Positions 48,209-59,910 of a stretch of 64,000 nt of DNA are shown piece after piece. Position 1 is the first letter of the stretch. Each line of letters starts with the position of its first letter. This stretch comes from Hyalella azteca. Taxonomy: Eukaryota > Arthropoda > Malacostraca > Amphipoda > Hyalellidae. Location of the stretch: assembly GCF_000764305.2 (NCBI RefSeq), contig NW_025939293.1, positions 62,001 through 126,000 on the forward strand. Direction: 5' to 3'. The notes beneath the pieces were generated by a model. The model was not told the origin of the DNA, ran no database searches, and saw nothing but the letters and a program-made list of their open reading frames with translations. The position numbers and the translations under genes are program-made.

Positions 48209-48600
48209 TCATTTCTATGACATTTTCCTCACTCCTAACAACATTATCTTCATTACCATTAAATAGCTATCACTCCCCACAACATTATCTTCATTACCAT
48301 TATATTCCCATCACTCCCCACAACATTATCTTCATTCTCATTATATTGCCATCATTTCTCACAACATTATCTTCATTCTCATTATATTGCCATCACTCCC
48401 CACAACATTGCCATCATTCTCATTATATTGCCATCACTCCCCACAACATTGCCATCATTCTCATTATATTCCCATCACTCCCCACAACATTATCTTCATT
48501 CTCATTATATTGCCATCACTCCCCACAACATTATCTTCATTCTCATTATATTGCCATCACTCCCCACAACATTGCCTTCATTCTCCATTGCATTAGCAAC
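48209..48600 (+). repeat. ~41-bp minisatellite
   Basis: About nine copies of a unit containing CCATCACTCCCCACAACATT and TTCATTCTCATTATATTG, with alternation of TATC/GCCA variants. Overlapping open frames (PSLPTTLPSFSLYCHHSPQH) are products of the array. Confidence 0.93.
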
Positions 48601-48689
48601 TGTTTCTAACCATCCTGTGTGGGAAGCGGCTAGGATAGAACCCCTCATAGGAGACCAAGTCTCCTTAGCTAAGAAATCAAGTCCTCTTC

Positions 48690-49545
48690 TTTAGTTTAAT
48701 ACTTAAATCCCTGTTTTTAATTCCCCTCCTTAAGTCTCAATCTTGAGTCCCCTTCCTAAGTCCAATTCTTAAGTCCCATTCTTAAGTCCCCTTCTTAAGT
48801 CCCATTCTTAAGTCCCCTTCTCAAGTCCCCTTCTCAAATCCCCTTCTTAAGTCCCCTTCTTAAGTCCCCTTCTTAAGTCCCTTTCTTAAGTCCCCTTCTT
48901 AAGTCCCCTTCTTAAGTCCCCTTCTGTTCCCTTCTTAAGTCCCCCTTCTTAAGTCCCCTTCTTATGTCCCCTTCTTAAGTCCCCTACTTAAGTCCCCTTT
49001 TTAAGTCCCCTTCTTAAGTCCCCTTCTTAAGTCCCCTTCTTAAGTCCCCTTCTTAAGTCCCCTTCTTAAGTCCCCTTCTTAAGTCCCCTTCTTAAGTTCC
49101 CTTCTTAGAAGTCCCCTTCTTAAGTCCCCTTCTTAAGTCCCCTTTTTAAGTCCCCTTCTTAAGTCCCCTTCTTAAGTCCCCTTCTTAAGTCCCCTTCTTA
49201 AGTTCCCTTCTTAGGTCCCCTTCTTAGGTCCCCTTCTTAGGTCTCCTTCTTAAGTCTCCTTCTTAAGTCCCCTTCTTAAGTCCCATTCTTAAGTCCCATT
49301 CTTAAGTCTTGAGTCCCCTTCTTAAGTTCCCTTCTTGAGTTCCATTCTTAAGTCCCCTTCTCAAGTCCCATTCTTAAGTCCCATACTTAAGTCCCCTTCT
49401 TAAGTCCCCTTCTCAAGTTCCCTTCTTAAGTCCCCCTCTGTTCCCTTCTTGATTCCCCTTCTTAAGTCCCCTTCTGTTCCCTTCTTGATTCCCCTTCTTA
49501 AGTCCCATTCTTAAGTCCCCTTCTTAAGTCCCCTTCTTAGTCTGA
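48690..49545 (+). repeat. 13-bp minisatellite (AAGTCCCCTTCTT)n, left block
   Basis: About sixty copies of AAGTCCCCTTCTT with scattered variants (CTCAAGTCCC, GTTCCCTTC). The same unit in reverse orientation forms the block at 49751-50072. Confidence 0.95.
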
Positions 49546-49750
49546 TGCCGCAGTGAATAAGAATAATGTGGAAAAAACAGGAAAAATGATATAAATGGTG
49601 GCGGAATGAGTTATAAAGTGAGGGTTTTGATGAGGGAGTTAGGGTAATGGTGAAGGTAATGGTGGGCATGGTGAATGCGTTACATCAACTTGCCCAGTAT
49701 TGTTGTACCCTTAGAAAGGGAAATATTCATTAGCAAGGGAAAATAAGCAG
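49546..49750. other. Spacer between opposing arrays
   Basis: About 205 bp of non-repetitive DNA with a G-rich stretch GTGAGGG...TTAGGGTAATGGTGAAGG at 49618-49675. This stretch resembles the reverse complement of the array at 50180-50325. Confidence 0.6.
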
Positions 49751-50072
49751 GGGACTGAAGAAGGGGACTTAAGAAGGGGACTTAAGAAGGAGACTTAAGA
49801 AGGAGACCTAAGGAGGGGACTTAAGAAGGGGACTTAAGAAGGAGACTTAAGAAGGAGACTTAAGAAGGAGACCTAAGGAGGGGACTTAAGGAGGGGACTT
49901 GAGAAGGGGACTTGAGAAGGGGACTTGAGAAGGGACTTGAGAAGGGACTTGAGAAGGGGACTTGAGAAGGGGACTTGAGAAGGGGACTTAAGAAGGAGAC
50001 TTAAGAAGGAGACTTGAGAAGGGGACTTGAGAAGGGGACTTAAGAATGAGACTTAAGAAGGGGACTTAACTT
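49751..50072 (-). repeat. 13-bp minisatellite (AAGAAGGGGACTT)n, right block
   Basis: About 25 copies of GGGGACTTAAGAA or GGGGACTTGAGAA, the reverse complement of the left block unit. With the left block it can form a hairpin with arms of about 320 bp. Confidence 0.95.
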
Positions 50073-50179
50073 CTCACCATTAATGAGTTCCTTCATTATT
50101 GATTGCCCATACTTCACCACTACTCTCACACTATAACCTGTACGTATATAGGTATATTATTGCTATCATTTACCTCACT

Positions 50180-50325
50180 ATCTTAAGAATTTTGCTACCA
50201 TCACTCTCTTCACCATCACCCTACCCTCACTCTCTTCACCATCACCCTACCCTCACTCTCTTCACCATGACCCTACCCTCACTCCTCACCATCACCCTAC
50301 CCTCACCATCACCCTCACCACGCCT
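50180..50325 (+). repeat. ~27-bp minisatellite (CATCACCCTACCCTCACTCTCTTCAC)n
   Basis: About five copies, the last ones shortened, of CATCACCCTACCCTCACTCT plus CTTCAC. Confidence 0.9.
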
Positions 50326-50329
50326 CAGG

Positions 50330-52190
50330 CGCTTCAGTGTGTGTGCGACGGTCGGCCAAGGAGGTTGTGCGTGTCTAAGTCCCAACGATGCATATTTAAC
50401 TCGTTTAAATTTAAAATACCACCTTTAACTTTAATCCATCCAAAAATATTAAAAATCATAAACTTGACGAAAAAAATGTCCGAATTGTGAATATAAAATT
50501 TATATGAAAATTGTCAACTTTCGCAAGTTTTATGGAATTTCGAAGTAAAAGCTGAGGGCAGTTTCCGTCTCGTTAGCGCCTATTTCAGACCGATGAAGAA
50601 AAGGAACAGTTCCTTCCGTCTTCCAGTCATCATTTTGAAATGGATTCCTCGTCAGTCTATTAGATTTTGTCCAATTTCATATTTTTTACATCCATTTATG
50701 TTAATTTCTATGCGGTTTACTTGCACACATTTTCGCTATTTTATAATATTTATATAATGAGGTGGTGTATATATATATATAATATATACACTCTTCAATT
50801 AAGTCTTCCAATTTTCCTAATAATTTGACACCAATTACTTTCGAATTTTCCTCAGTTTCCCAACGTCTTTTATTCTGCCGTTGTTAGTTATATATAATAG
50901 CCAAAATTTTGCTTTATATATAATTTGTTTAGTTTATTTCAGACGTTTCTTTTCAAAATATTTCAGAATAATCTGGTTTCTTTCTTCGGGAACATCGTTC
51001 TTTTATGAAAAATTCAACCTATGTTGTAGGGGCTATAAAGAACGTTTTCTTATTGTTTATGAACAATATTGTACACCTTTCATTCATAATTTTCAACCTG
51101 CGTAACATTTGTCATCAAAATTAAAAAAAAAATTCTTCTTAACTTTAATTTCAAGTTATTTATATTACCTACCTATATCTTATCACACTCATTTTTTATC
51201 GCATTTTATATTCTATTTATATTAAATATAAGTTATACATATATATATTCTATATATATATTCCGTCCCATTTCTCAAGTGTAAGTAAATAATTGATAGT
51301 AAATAATGAAATAATTTCTTAATCAGCGAGTCTCGGTTTTTAGTTAATCATTTAGAAGCGGCGATTTCGTTACACCAATAGCCAAAGTAACCAATCAGCT
51401 TAATTAACTAGAAGTAACCAATTAGCTTAATTATTTCAAAGTCCCCTATCAGCTTCATTGATTAACCCTTATTTTTGCTCTCACGTACGCTGAAAAACAA
51501 CTCGATCTAATTGACTAAATTGTGATTTACTTTATTACCCGCAGCAGAGAGCGTACGTAGCACTGATACGCCCTTTTATTCCGAGTCAAACTTCATTTTC
51601 TCGTACTATCCGGAAAATTTTATGCTTTTGTTTCGTTTTTTATTGTTTTCAGTCATTCACTCTAACTCAGCATTTGTTGCAATTCGTCTCGAATGTATTT
51701 TTGCGAATCCTTTTTTCGCTTCAATCGGTCCGAAGTTGTGTGACTAACACAACTGTCACAGTCCGAAGTTGTGTGACTAACAGTTGTGCGACTAATTTCT
51801 AATTATCCTCAAAGTATCTTATCAAGAGTTTAATAGGATGACAATTCTGTGTTAAAAACACATAGAATTGTGAATTTTTGGTCTGTCTAATGTGAATTTT
51901 CGGTCTCGTACACATAGAATGTGAATTTTTGATCTGTCTAATGTGAATTTTCGGTCTCGTAAAATCTCTATAGTGCAACGTATAGAAGAAAGTTCATGTA
52001 GGAGTTGAAAGAAAACCATTTTTTCTCCAAACAAATCTAAACGTTTGCCATCTTTTATTTATTTTAAGACTTGAAATTACGGAAGTTGCTTGTAAATACC
52101 TTCGAGGTGAGACAGCTTGCTGCATATCAAAGCCTGTGCTATAAGAATAATTAGAATTATAATTGGTTTTACCTCGTGTTTATTGTCAAA
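50330..52190. other. Intergenic; AT-rich with small duplications
   Basis: No gene recognised. A perfect AT palindrome GTGTATATATATATATAATA...TACAC lies near 50766-50791. Two copies of a ~51-bp unit (CACATAGAA.TGTGAATTTTT) are at 51848-51962, and a duplicated GTCCGAAGTTGTGTGACTAA is near 51730-51785. Confidence 0.5.
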
Positions 52191-52195
52191 TGTGA

Positions 52196-52292
52196 TGTGA
52201 ATTATTCAAATTCATTTAAATGAATAATTATTCAAATCCATTTAAATGAATAATTATTCAAATTCGTTTAAATAATGAATTATTTAAATGAT
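52196..52292. repeat. Palindromic ~28-bp AT-rich tandem repeat
   Basis: Three copies of a unit with ATTCAAATTCATTTAAATG plus AATAATT. Each contains the palindrome CATTTAAATG, so the array can extrude several hairpins. Confidence 0.8.
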
Positions 52293-52429
52293 GGTTTGGA
52301 GAGGTGACTCATTTCTTTCTCCTGCGTTACACTCAGAGACCTGAGTCGGACTTTGTCCAAATAATCACGCACTTTTTGCGTGTTCGTTGATCATCCTGAC
52401 CTAGCTTAGTGCCGTGAAAAAGCGCTGTA

Positions 52430-52592
52430 GTGAAAAAAAAGCGTAGTGAAAAAGTAGTGAGTAGTGAAAAGCGTAGTAAAAAAGTAGTGAGTAGTGAAAA
52501 GCGTAGTAAAAAAGTAGTGAGTAGTGAAAAGCGTAGTAAAAAAGTAGTGAGTAGTGAAAAGCGTAGTAAAATAGTAGTGAGTAGTGAAAAAG
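52430..52592 (+). repeat. 30-bp minisatellite (AAAAGCGTAGTAAAAAAGTAGTGAGTAGTG)n
   Basis: Five near-perfect 30-bp copies. Because 30 is divisible by three, open frames persist on both strands (SEKRSKKVVS and YYAFHYSLLF types); neither has start, splice or family evidence. Confidence 0.94.
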
Positions 52593-52734
52593 CGCCTGCT
52601 CGTGCTGTGGGTGAGAAAGTGCGTCACGATTTGGACAACATGACACATTCGTTTTTCTGAGCCTCAGATTAGTAATTATTGTTAATAATTAATATAATAA
52701 TTAATTAATATACGTATGATGAAACGTGCAAGCC

Positions 52735-53110
52735 AGTTGACACCTTATACATCATAGTTCACTATATTCATATTATAGTGTCTGTATGCATCATAGTTCA
52801 CTATATTCATATTATAGCATCTGTATACATCATAGTTCACTATATTCTATTATAGTATCTGTATGCATCATAGTTCACTATATTCTATTATAGCATCTGT
52901 ATACATCATAGTTCACTATATTCTATTATAGTATCTGTATGCATCATAGTTCACTATATTCATATTATAGTACTCTGTATTTATCATAGATCTCTATATT
53001 CATTATATATTCATATTTATTGCCTCATAGCTCAGTATATTCTATAGTATCTGACTATCTGTATTTATCATAGTTCTCTATATTCATTATATATTATCTG
53101 TATTCATCAT
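52735..53110 (+). repeat. ~38-bp AT-rich minisatellite
   Basis: About eight copies of ATCATAGTTCACTATATTC followed by ATATTATAGTATCTGTATGC, degrading to the right. Units contain the near-palindrome ACTATATTC...ATTATAGT. Confidence 0.9.
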
Positions 53111-53114
53111 AGCT

Positions 53115-54050
53115 CATTTTCCCAATGTAATAACTGATCCCAATAATCAATGCCACGATAAGACTTCTTCACCTTATGAGGTACCCGGCTTGTGGTTTTA
53201 TTATTATTATTATAACATCTTCGGTTATAATAATCATAACTGTTCAGTGGAAGTTCTTCTACGACAAATTTGTACAGGATTAATTTACCAATCGAAATTA
53301 AAAAATCGTCAAATATCAACGAGTCAACGTCGTTGTAAGGCTGTCATTGCTCCTATATACGTAGACTTACTATTTGCCGTGAATGCTGCCTACCCTTCTG
53401 GGGCTATACTTTTAAAACTCGCTAAGTGAACTTAAGTACCGTACTTACGCTCTATTTTCTTGTCTATGATTGGCGGATGAACTTACGATCTCTTAACTTT
53501 TTTTGAAAGTATTGGCCTTGATACTTTGTAATGCTTCGTTTAAAGACCTATTGCGTATGAATGTCTTCTCGTATCGTGACGTAATCTAATGTTCCATCGA
53601 ATAATAACATTTAAATAATCAATAAGGTCATTGCGTTGTATTTTTAAGGAAATAATGATTATTTCGAATGATTACTTTAATACGTCGTTGCGCCGTGATG
53701 TCATCCAGCTCTTCATCAAGTAATTTGCTCTTTTCTAATACTGCCTATTGGCGTTTTCAAAACAATTTTTCACGTTGTTGTAGGCTTTTTTATACGCCTG
53801 GATCCTAGAATTTATGTATCTCCTAAATCATAATTTCAAAAAGGATAATTCTGTTCGTTATCGCGTGATAGCCTTCAGTTCATCCTGTTGAATTTATGCT
53901 CGTATGTATGTGTTTTTTTTTTTCAATAGAATTGAGTATGATGATGTTAATTGATTAAACTATAGAACAGATTTTCTATTGGTGATTCCTTGAAATCCAT
54001 CAAATTTTGCCTGTCTTTTGATATAATATAATAGCCCTTAAGTTATCCCT
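53115..54050. other. Intergenic, nothing recognised
   Basis: Short open frames on both strands at 53107-53429 overlap one another and resemble no family. No element ends seen. Confidence 0.5.
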
Positions 54051-54059
54051 AATTACAAG

Positions 54060-54930
54060 GACAGTGCTCAGTGCTACTGGCATTACGATCGATGCTGCCG
54101 GTGCTGCGAATGGTGCCATATGCTATACAAAGAGTGCCACTGACTCTGTAAAGAGTGCCACTGGCTCTGATGAGTGCCACTGCCTCTACAAAGAGTGCCA
54201 CTGACCCTGTAAAGAGTACCACTGACTCAGTAAAGAGTGCCACTGACTCTGTAAAGAGTGTCACTGGCTCTGATGAGTGCCACTGCCTCTACAAAAACTG
54301 CCACTGACCCTGTAAAGAGTGCCACTGACTCAGTAAAGAGTACCACTGACTCTGTAAAGAGTGTCACTGTCTGATGAGTGCCACTGCCTCTACAAAGAGT
54401 GCCACTAACTCTGTAAAGAGTGCCACTGATTCTGTAAAGAGTGTCACTGTCTCTGATGAGTGTCACTGCCTCTACAAAAAGTGCCACTGACTGTAAAGAG
54501 TGCCACTGTCTCTGATGAGTGCCACTGCCTATACAAAGAGTGCCAGTGACTCTGTAAAGAGTGCCACTGACTGTAAAGAATGCCACTGACTGTAAAGAGT
54601 GCCACTGACTGTAAAGAGTGTCACTGACTCTGTAAAGAGTGCCGCTGACTGTAAAGAGTACCACTGACTCTTTAAAGAGTGTCACTGACTCTGTAAAGAG
54701 TGTCACTGACTGTAAAGAGTGCCACTGACTCTGTAAAGAGTGCCACTGACTCTGTAAAGAATGCCACTGACTGTAAAGAGTGCAACTGACTCTGTAAAGA
54801 GTGCCACTGACTCCGTAAAGAGTGTCACTGACTGTAAAGAGTGTCACTGACTCTGTAAAGAGTGCCACTGGCTCTGCAAAGAGTGCAGTGCCACTGGCAT
54901 TGTTAGCGGTGCCACTGGCCCGCTGAGTCA
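54060..54930 (+). repeat. ~21-bp minisatellite (GACTCTGTAAAGAGTGCCACT)n
   Basis: About forty copies, mixing 21-bp and 18-bp forms, of GACTCTGTAAAGAGTGCCACT with higher-order TGCCTCTACAAAGAGTGCC variants. Since 21 and 18 are multiples of three, a 234-codon minus-strand frame of LFTESVALFTVSGTLYRVS type stays open. It is interpreted as an artefact. Confidence 0.93.
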
Positions 54931-54934
54931 CACC

Positions 54935-56230
54935 AGAGCCACCAACTTTGCAGCGTTGAACGGCCGCTTCGTCATCGGCTTCCGAAGTCGAGCAATTGTT
55001 TCAGCGGCGGTCGTGCAGAAAAAAGTGCAGCTGGGAATTATTGACCACTTCGATTTCCTGACCTCGAACGTCCGGAGTTGGAACTTTGGCTTAAAATTTC
55101 CCGTTAACTGATTATTATTCGGCCGCAGCTCGCACAATTACGAATATTGCCTGCGAATTTGTAATAGTATCGGATTATCCCCATTTAAATCATTTTATCC
55201 GTTCCTGTCCTTTCTTGTGTCTTTTTTTAACACGTTTTTCTTAGCTTAGCTTCGCGTTTGTTTGTTTGTTTGTTTGTTTGTTACGTGGGTCGGGCTGTAC
55301 GTTCACCATCAAATTTCCAAAATTCGTGTGTTGTGTGCTTTTCGCTTTAATCATAAATCTGCCCGACACACGTTTTTTGGGGCAAGCCATAATTTATTTT
55401 CTACTTTTTAGTCCAAAAGAAAAACGTGTTTTTTTAAAAAAATTTTTTAAGTATTTTATTTCGTTTGCTATTAATCTTATGTGTGACGTTCTCTTGAAGT
55501 TCGTTTGAACCAGACGCCACGATAAATGCTTCGTATAATAATAATGATAATATTTGGTTGAAATGAATACGAAACTGACAATAATTTATCATAAAGTTGT
55601 TTAGAAGTTGAATTCGACTTTTTTTGAGCCTTGTTACTTCTTTAGTTACAAAAGTAATGAAACCATTTGCAGCGGTGTATGTACGTGCGTGTTGCGAGTG
55701 CTAGCGTATCGTGCGTGCTGCAGCTGATGTTGCATGCATGCGTTACTAGCTTTCGGGTGCTACTTTAATGTTCACTCTTCAAATGTTTATTAGTTTATGT
55801 GTTGCAAAATACCGCTATCATGTGTACTAGTATCTGCAGCCTGTTCCTTGCAGATGCTGCTGCTTTAAAGCAGATGGAGCGTTGCATCTCTCTGAGTCTG
55901 CTGCTGTCTCAAAACACAGAGTACAGTACTCAGAAACACAGAGTCTGCTGCTGTCTCACTCAAAATTTTCATTTTAATCTGATACCATTCGAGCAGCAAG
56001 ATCTTATGATGGTTTCCTACTAATAGTTTTCCTTTATATCTTCTCATTTAAACCTGGAACAACGTGTTGTCAATGTCTCCCTGGTTTTAGACCAGGACTC
56101 AAGCTCTCCCTGATTACCAAACGTGTTCCTAACCTTTTTCTGGTTACCAAATGTTTTTTCAATCGAGAATCTACTTTCGGATGTTCAAGTTTATTTCTTT
56201 TGCACCCTTACCTGCGGCCTCGCTTGAACC
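54935..56230. other. Intergenic, no gene supported
   Basis: AT-rich with a (TTTG)n tract at 55256-55281. Frames at 55266-55508 and 55799-56023 lack any recognisable feature. GAGTCTGCTGCTGTCTCA is duplicated near 55890 and 55940. Confidence 0.5.
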
Positions 56231-56234
56231 CATA

Positions 56235-57030
56235 CATGCCTGTCCTCTTACATGCTCTCTTACTAGTCCTCTTACTTGCACTCTAACTAGCCCTCGTACT
56301 AGCCCTCTTATTTGCTCTTTTACTAGCTCTCTTACTTGTACTCTTACTTGCACTCTAACTAGCCCTCTTACTTGCACTCTAACTAGCCCTCTTACTTGCA
56401 CTCTAACTAGCACTCTTACTTGCTCTCTTACTAGCCCTCTTACTTGCTCTCATACTAGCCCTCTTACTTGCACTCTAACTAGCACTCTTACTTGCTCTCT
56501 TACTAGCACTCTTACTTGCTCTCATACTAGCCCTCTTACTTGCACTCTAACTAGCACTCTTACTTGCATTCTTACTAGCTCTCTTGCTTGTACTCTTACT
56601 TGCACTCTAACTAGCCCTCTTACTTGTACTCGTATAATAATATAATAATAATATTTGCACTCTAAACAGCCCTCTTACTTGCTCTCTTACTTGTACTCTT
56701 ATTTGCACTCTAACCAGCCCTCTTACTTGCTCTCTTACTTGTACTCTTACTTGCACTCTAACCAGCCCTCTTACTTGCTCTCTAACTTGTACTCTTACTT
56801 GCTCTTTTACTAGCTCTCTTACTTGTACTCTTACTTGCACTCTAACTAGCCCTCTTACTTGCACTCTAACTAGTCCTCTTACTTGCACTCTTACTAGCCC
56901 TCTTACTAGCTGTCTCACTTGCACTCTAGTAGCCCTCTTACTAGCCTCTTGCTTGCACTCTTACTAGCTGCTTTCTCACTTGCACTCTTACTAGCCCTCT
57001 TACTCTCACTCTTACTAGCCTCTTGCGTGC
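56235..57030 (+). repeat. 12-bp minisatellite (CTCTTACTTGCA / CTCTAACTAGCC)n
   Basis: About sixty copies of CTCTTACTNGCN, alternating forms ending TTGCA and TAGCC, giving a 24-bp higher-order pattern in places. Period 12 keeps frames open on both strands (LTCTLTSP and VRGLVRVQ types). Confidence 0.94.
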
Positions 57031-57242
57031 AACCCTTGCCTACCCCTCGCTTGTATCACGGCAGTAACTTCATTTGCCGGCAGTAAGTGCACAAGCTCTC
57101 AATAATTACCAAGGATACCTCGTAGCTGCGCCGGTCCGGAAAATAACTCGAGATGAGGTCTAGAGCCCTGCGGCGGCTGCTGATATGCTTCGAGAGGCTC
57201 TTATTGAACTAACGCACTCTGTGAGATTGCCTGACATCTCTT

Positions 57243-57389
57243 CCCAGTGAAAATTTACAGACGCGGCAGCTTCTGATTTGGATTACCAGAAGCTGGGGCG
57301 ACTCAATTTTGTTACCCAGTGAAAATTTACAGACGCGGCAGCTTCTGATTTGGATTACCAGAAGCGGGGGCGACTCTAAATTTTGTTAT
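57243..57389 (+). repeat. Hairpin-bearing dispersed repeat, two tandem copies
   Basis: Two units of about 72 bp, each with CCCAGTGAAAATTTACAGAC, CAGCTTCTG, an 11-nt loop and CAGAAGCTG or CAGAAGCGG, then GGGCGACTC. They match 641-712 in reverse. The plus-strand frame PSENLQTRQLLIWITRS is open in both units. Confidence 0.85.
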
Positions 57390-57512
57390 GGGTTTGCTGC
57401 TTCCTACCAACTCTCAGACGAAGTTATGCACCTGTCCTCTATCGGTCTGTGAGAGCTGCTACTGAGGTTATGAAATTATGTATTTTCACGGGTTAATAGC
57501 TGAAGTATTTTT

Positions 57513-57626
57513 TTCATTTATGGAAAAAAGGCGCTATATTTGTGCTCGTAATGTCCGTCCGTCCGTGACTTCACAACTGGACAGACTTCACGGACGAAAA
57601 ATTCGCTGTCACTCACTGCAGTGAGA
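57513..57626 (-). mobile_element. Diverged reverse copy of the 2691-2820 element
   Basis: CATTTATGGAAAAAAGGCGC, GTGCTCGTAATGTCCGTCCG, TTCACGGACGAAAA and CACTCACTGCAGTGAG are the reverse complement of the order seen at 2668-2807. The 13-bp ends are not intact here. Confidence 0.7.
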
Positions 57627-57639
57627 ACTAATCTAATTT

Positions 57640-59075
57640 TTTTTTTAATTGACGTCGTCACTATATATGTGTTATTATTTTGTGGGTTTCCAGGATAACA
57701 TGATTGTTCACGTTGAATTTTGGTTCCAGATTATTCTATCATCTTATATATATTCATTTAATTATTTTATTCGCATGCTTGAAAAGGCGTTAGTGCTTGG
57801 ATGCGCTTTAGTTAATTCTGCTTCCTGCTATATTTAAAGACAACAGCTGAAGACAACTTCTTTGGGTCCGTCTCAAACTTCTTTGGATTGCTGCGCATTC
57901 CGTGTGCCCAAGATACTTGGTAATGAGACAACTTTTTCAACTTGGTCGCTTGACGACAAACTGAAGAATTAAATTGCAATGTTGTACGACGATGTGCTTT
58001 TGTTGCAGGAGTTAACCCATTCGGGTGCTAGGTTTGTATTAGCTGATCCTTGTAGATGGGTTGTTCAGGAAATGTTGGTTGGTATTAGTGATTAATTAAT
58101 GTTAATAGATTAATATAGGTAAGAGATTAATGCTCCTTCCGGAACATCGCTTCTTATACGAGAATAGCACAATTTTGTTAAAAAAACGGAGTGTAAGTAT
58201 TTGTATTTGCTTCTCGTCTTCATCCAAAATAATTTCATTTTATTTACTACAGTATATTTATCTTAAAATTTTCCACCTATCCTAATGTACACGTTGGATT
58301 ACTTGTGCTAAACTATTATTAATACTTATAAATAATTAATAATAATATTCTAACCCTTGATGTGCAGATTGTTGTGCCAAAGAAGCTGCGTAAAAATGTT
58401 TATTATGCATTACTGAATTTTGTTTTCAATACCAAATCCTCTAATTAAAATCTTCACTGCTTTAGATTTTTTATTTAGTCTTAGGAATCAACCTGGAAAT
58501 ATCAATGAGGACGTTAATTGCATCTTAGTTTGTGTTGAAAATTTCTACTTCGTAAGAGGATCAAATCCATGAAGTGGTTGTGAAAATTTCAAACGTGAAG
58601 AGAGCAGGTCCCGGAGTGCATGTGTGAAAAGTTTGTTGCCCGAGGTCTTTCCCGTGCGTTATTCGTAGCGTATAGCTTGCTAAAATTCGTCTCTTTGCAT
58701 AGATTGATTGTGTGAACAACTAGCGTTTGTTTGTTACCGTTACAAGAATCTTTGCTGTGGAAAAGACTTGGAAAAATTTTATTGAGATCGAACTTTGGTC
58801 TAGTAAAGGACTTGGTCAAGCCAAGCTCTTAACGATTGATTAAGAAAAGATATCAAACGTAAGCGTGAGAAATGAGCTGGATGAAAAATTTATTTGTTTT
58901 AGAATCGATATAAAAACGTAAACGAATAAAAATACGACGCTTGTAATATTAGAATCGAGTAACCATGACAACTAGAAAAATCGTGTGAATAGCCACCTAA
59001 CTTTCTGAACTTTACACTGTTCTCATACGACACAATTTACCTCTTCCTGTCCATAAAACTAGCACGAAACAAATC
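57640..59075. other. Intergenic, no gene supported
   Basis: AT-rich. Frames at 57649-57837 (+) and 58589-58819 (-) show no domain, signal peptide or paired splice evidence strong enough to call an exon. Confidence 0.45.
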
Positions 59076-59081
59076 AAAACC

Positions 59082-59719
59082 ATGGAGATGAAGGCAATGA
59101 GGGAAGTTTTACGCAGGTCTCGAGAACCATGTGTATCTATGAAGACATTTTCATGGTGCATGAGTGAACGTCAGCTTCAAGGGCCATGTAGAGAACTTCA
59201 ACGTGCCCGCTGTTGCACCAGCGCCCTCATGAACAACATTCTCGGCCACAACGTGACTTGGGTGACGACACAATCCAGAAACATAAACCTCATTAGCAAC
59301 ACAACCTGGGCACAATCGCATGTAAATAATTATTGTCTCGCGTCCTGCGCAACTCAAGATGTAAGCAATGATCTTAGCAACGCAGCTTGGGCAACACGAA
59401 GTGTAAATAACCAACGGTTATGCAAGACATGGACCACAAACGTCGTGAACCACAACAGCCTCCTGAGCGCCTCTACGTGGGCTATTCAACCTCGGAGGCA
59501 GAACCTTCTTGGCAACGGTCCGACGTTTAGTGGGTTTAGCACTGAACGCAGTCCGTTGTTCAGAGGGTTCATTACTGAACGCTTTTCTCCGTTCAGAGGA
59601 TTCAGTAATGAACGCAGTCCGACGTTTAGAGGGTTTAGTACTGAACACCCTGCGTCTCGACCGCAGTTTCTGGAGTACAGAGCACGACTGGACTCTACGT
59701 CACCTCGGCATCCCAGACC
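59082..59719 (+). CDS. Hypothetical exon, unknown protein
   Basis: An open frame starts at ATG 59082 in a good context (AAAACCATGGAG) and runs to a strong donor (CCT|GTGAGTAC) at 59720, or to a stop at 59735 if unspliced. I do not recognise the protein. Two internal repeat styles are visible. Between residues about 55 and 140, TW.T...N.N units recur (NVTWVTTQSRNINLIS, NTTWAQSHVNNY, NAAWATRSVNNQ). Between about 148 and 190, an 11-residue unit GFSTERSPLFR recurs four times. No signal peptide or membrane segment. A minus-strand frame across the same DNA is also open, as expected for repeats with periods divisible by three. It may be a lineage-specific gene exon or a fortuitous repeat frame; downstream exons were not found. 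Confidence 0.25.
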
Positions 59720-59794
59720 TGTGAGTACATTATAGTTACGTTCTTATAATGCACGTTGTTAGTTATATATGCACGTTGTTAGTTATAATTAATT

Positions 59795-59910
59795 ATAGTA
59801 CAATGTACTATAGTACATTATAGTACAAGGTACTATAGTACATTATAGTACAATGTACTATAGTACACTATAGTACAATGTATTATACGTAGTACATTAT
59901 AGTACATTGT
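59795..59910. repeat. Palindromic TAGTACATTATAGTAC array
   Basis: Repeated ATAGTACATTATAGTACAATG, each containing GTAC palindromes and inverted pairs (TAGTACATTATAGTAC against TAGTACAATGTACTA). Able to form alternative hairpins. Confidence 0.8.

Noticed and set aside
48217..48694. Pro/His-rich frames of 69-130 codons
   Set aside because: Products of the 41-bp array; three overlapping frames are open at once.
54227..54931. 234-codon minus-strand open frame
   Set aside because: It lies wholly in the 18/21-bp minisatellite; a period divisible by three keeps the frame open. No start context, domain or splice evidence.
56151..56645. 164-codon plus-strand Thr/Leu/Cys-rich frame and 105-codon minus-strand frame nearby
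   Set aside because: Translation of the 12-bp array on both strands; not a protein gene.
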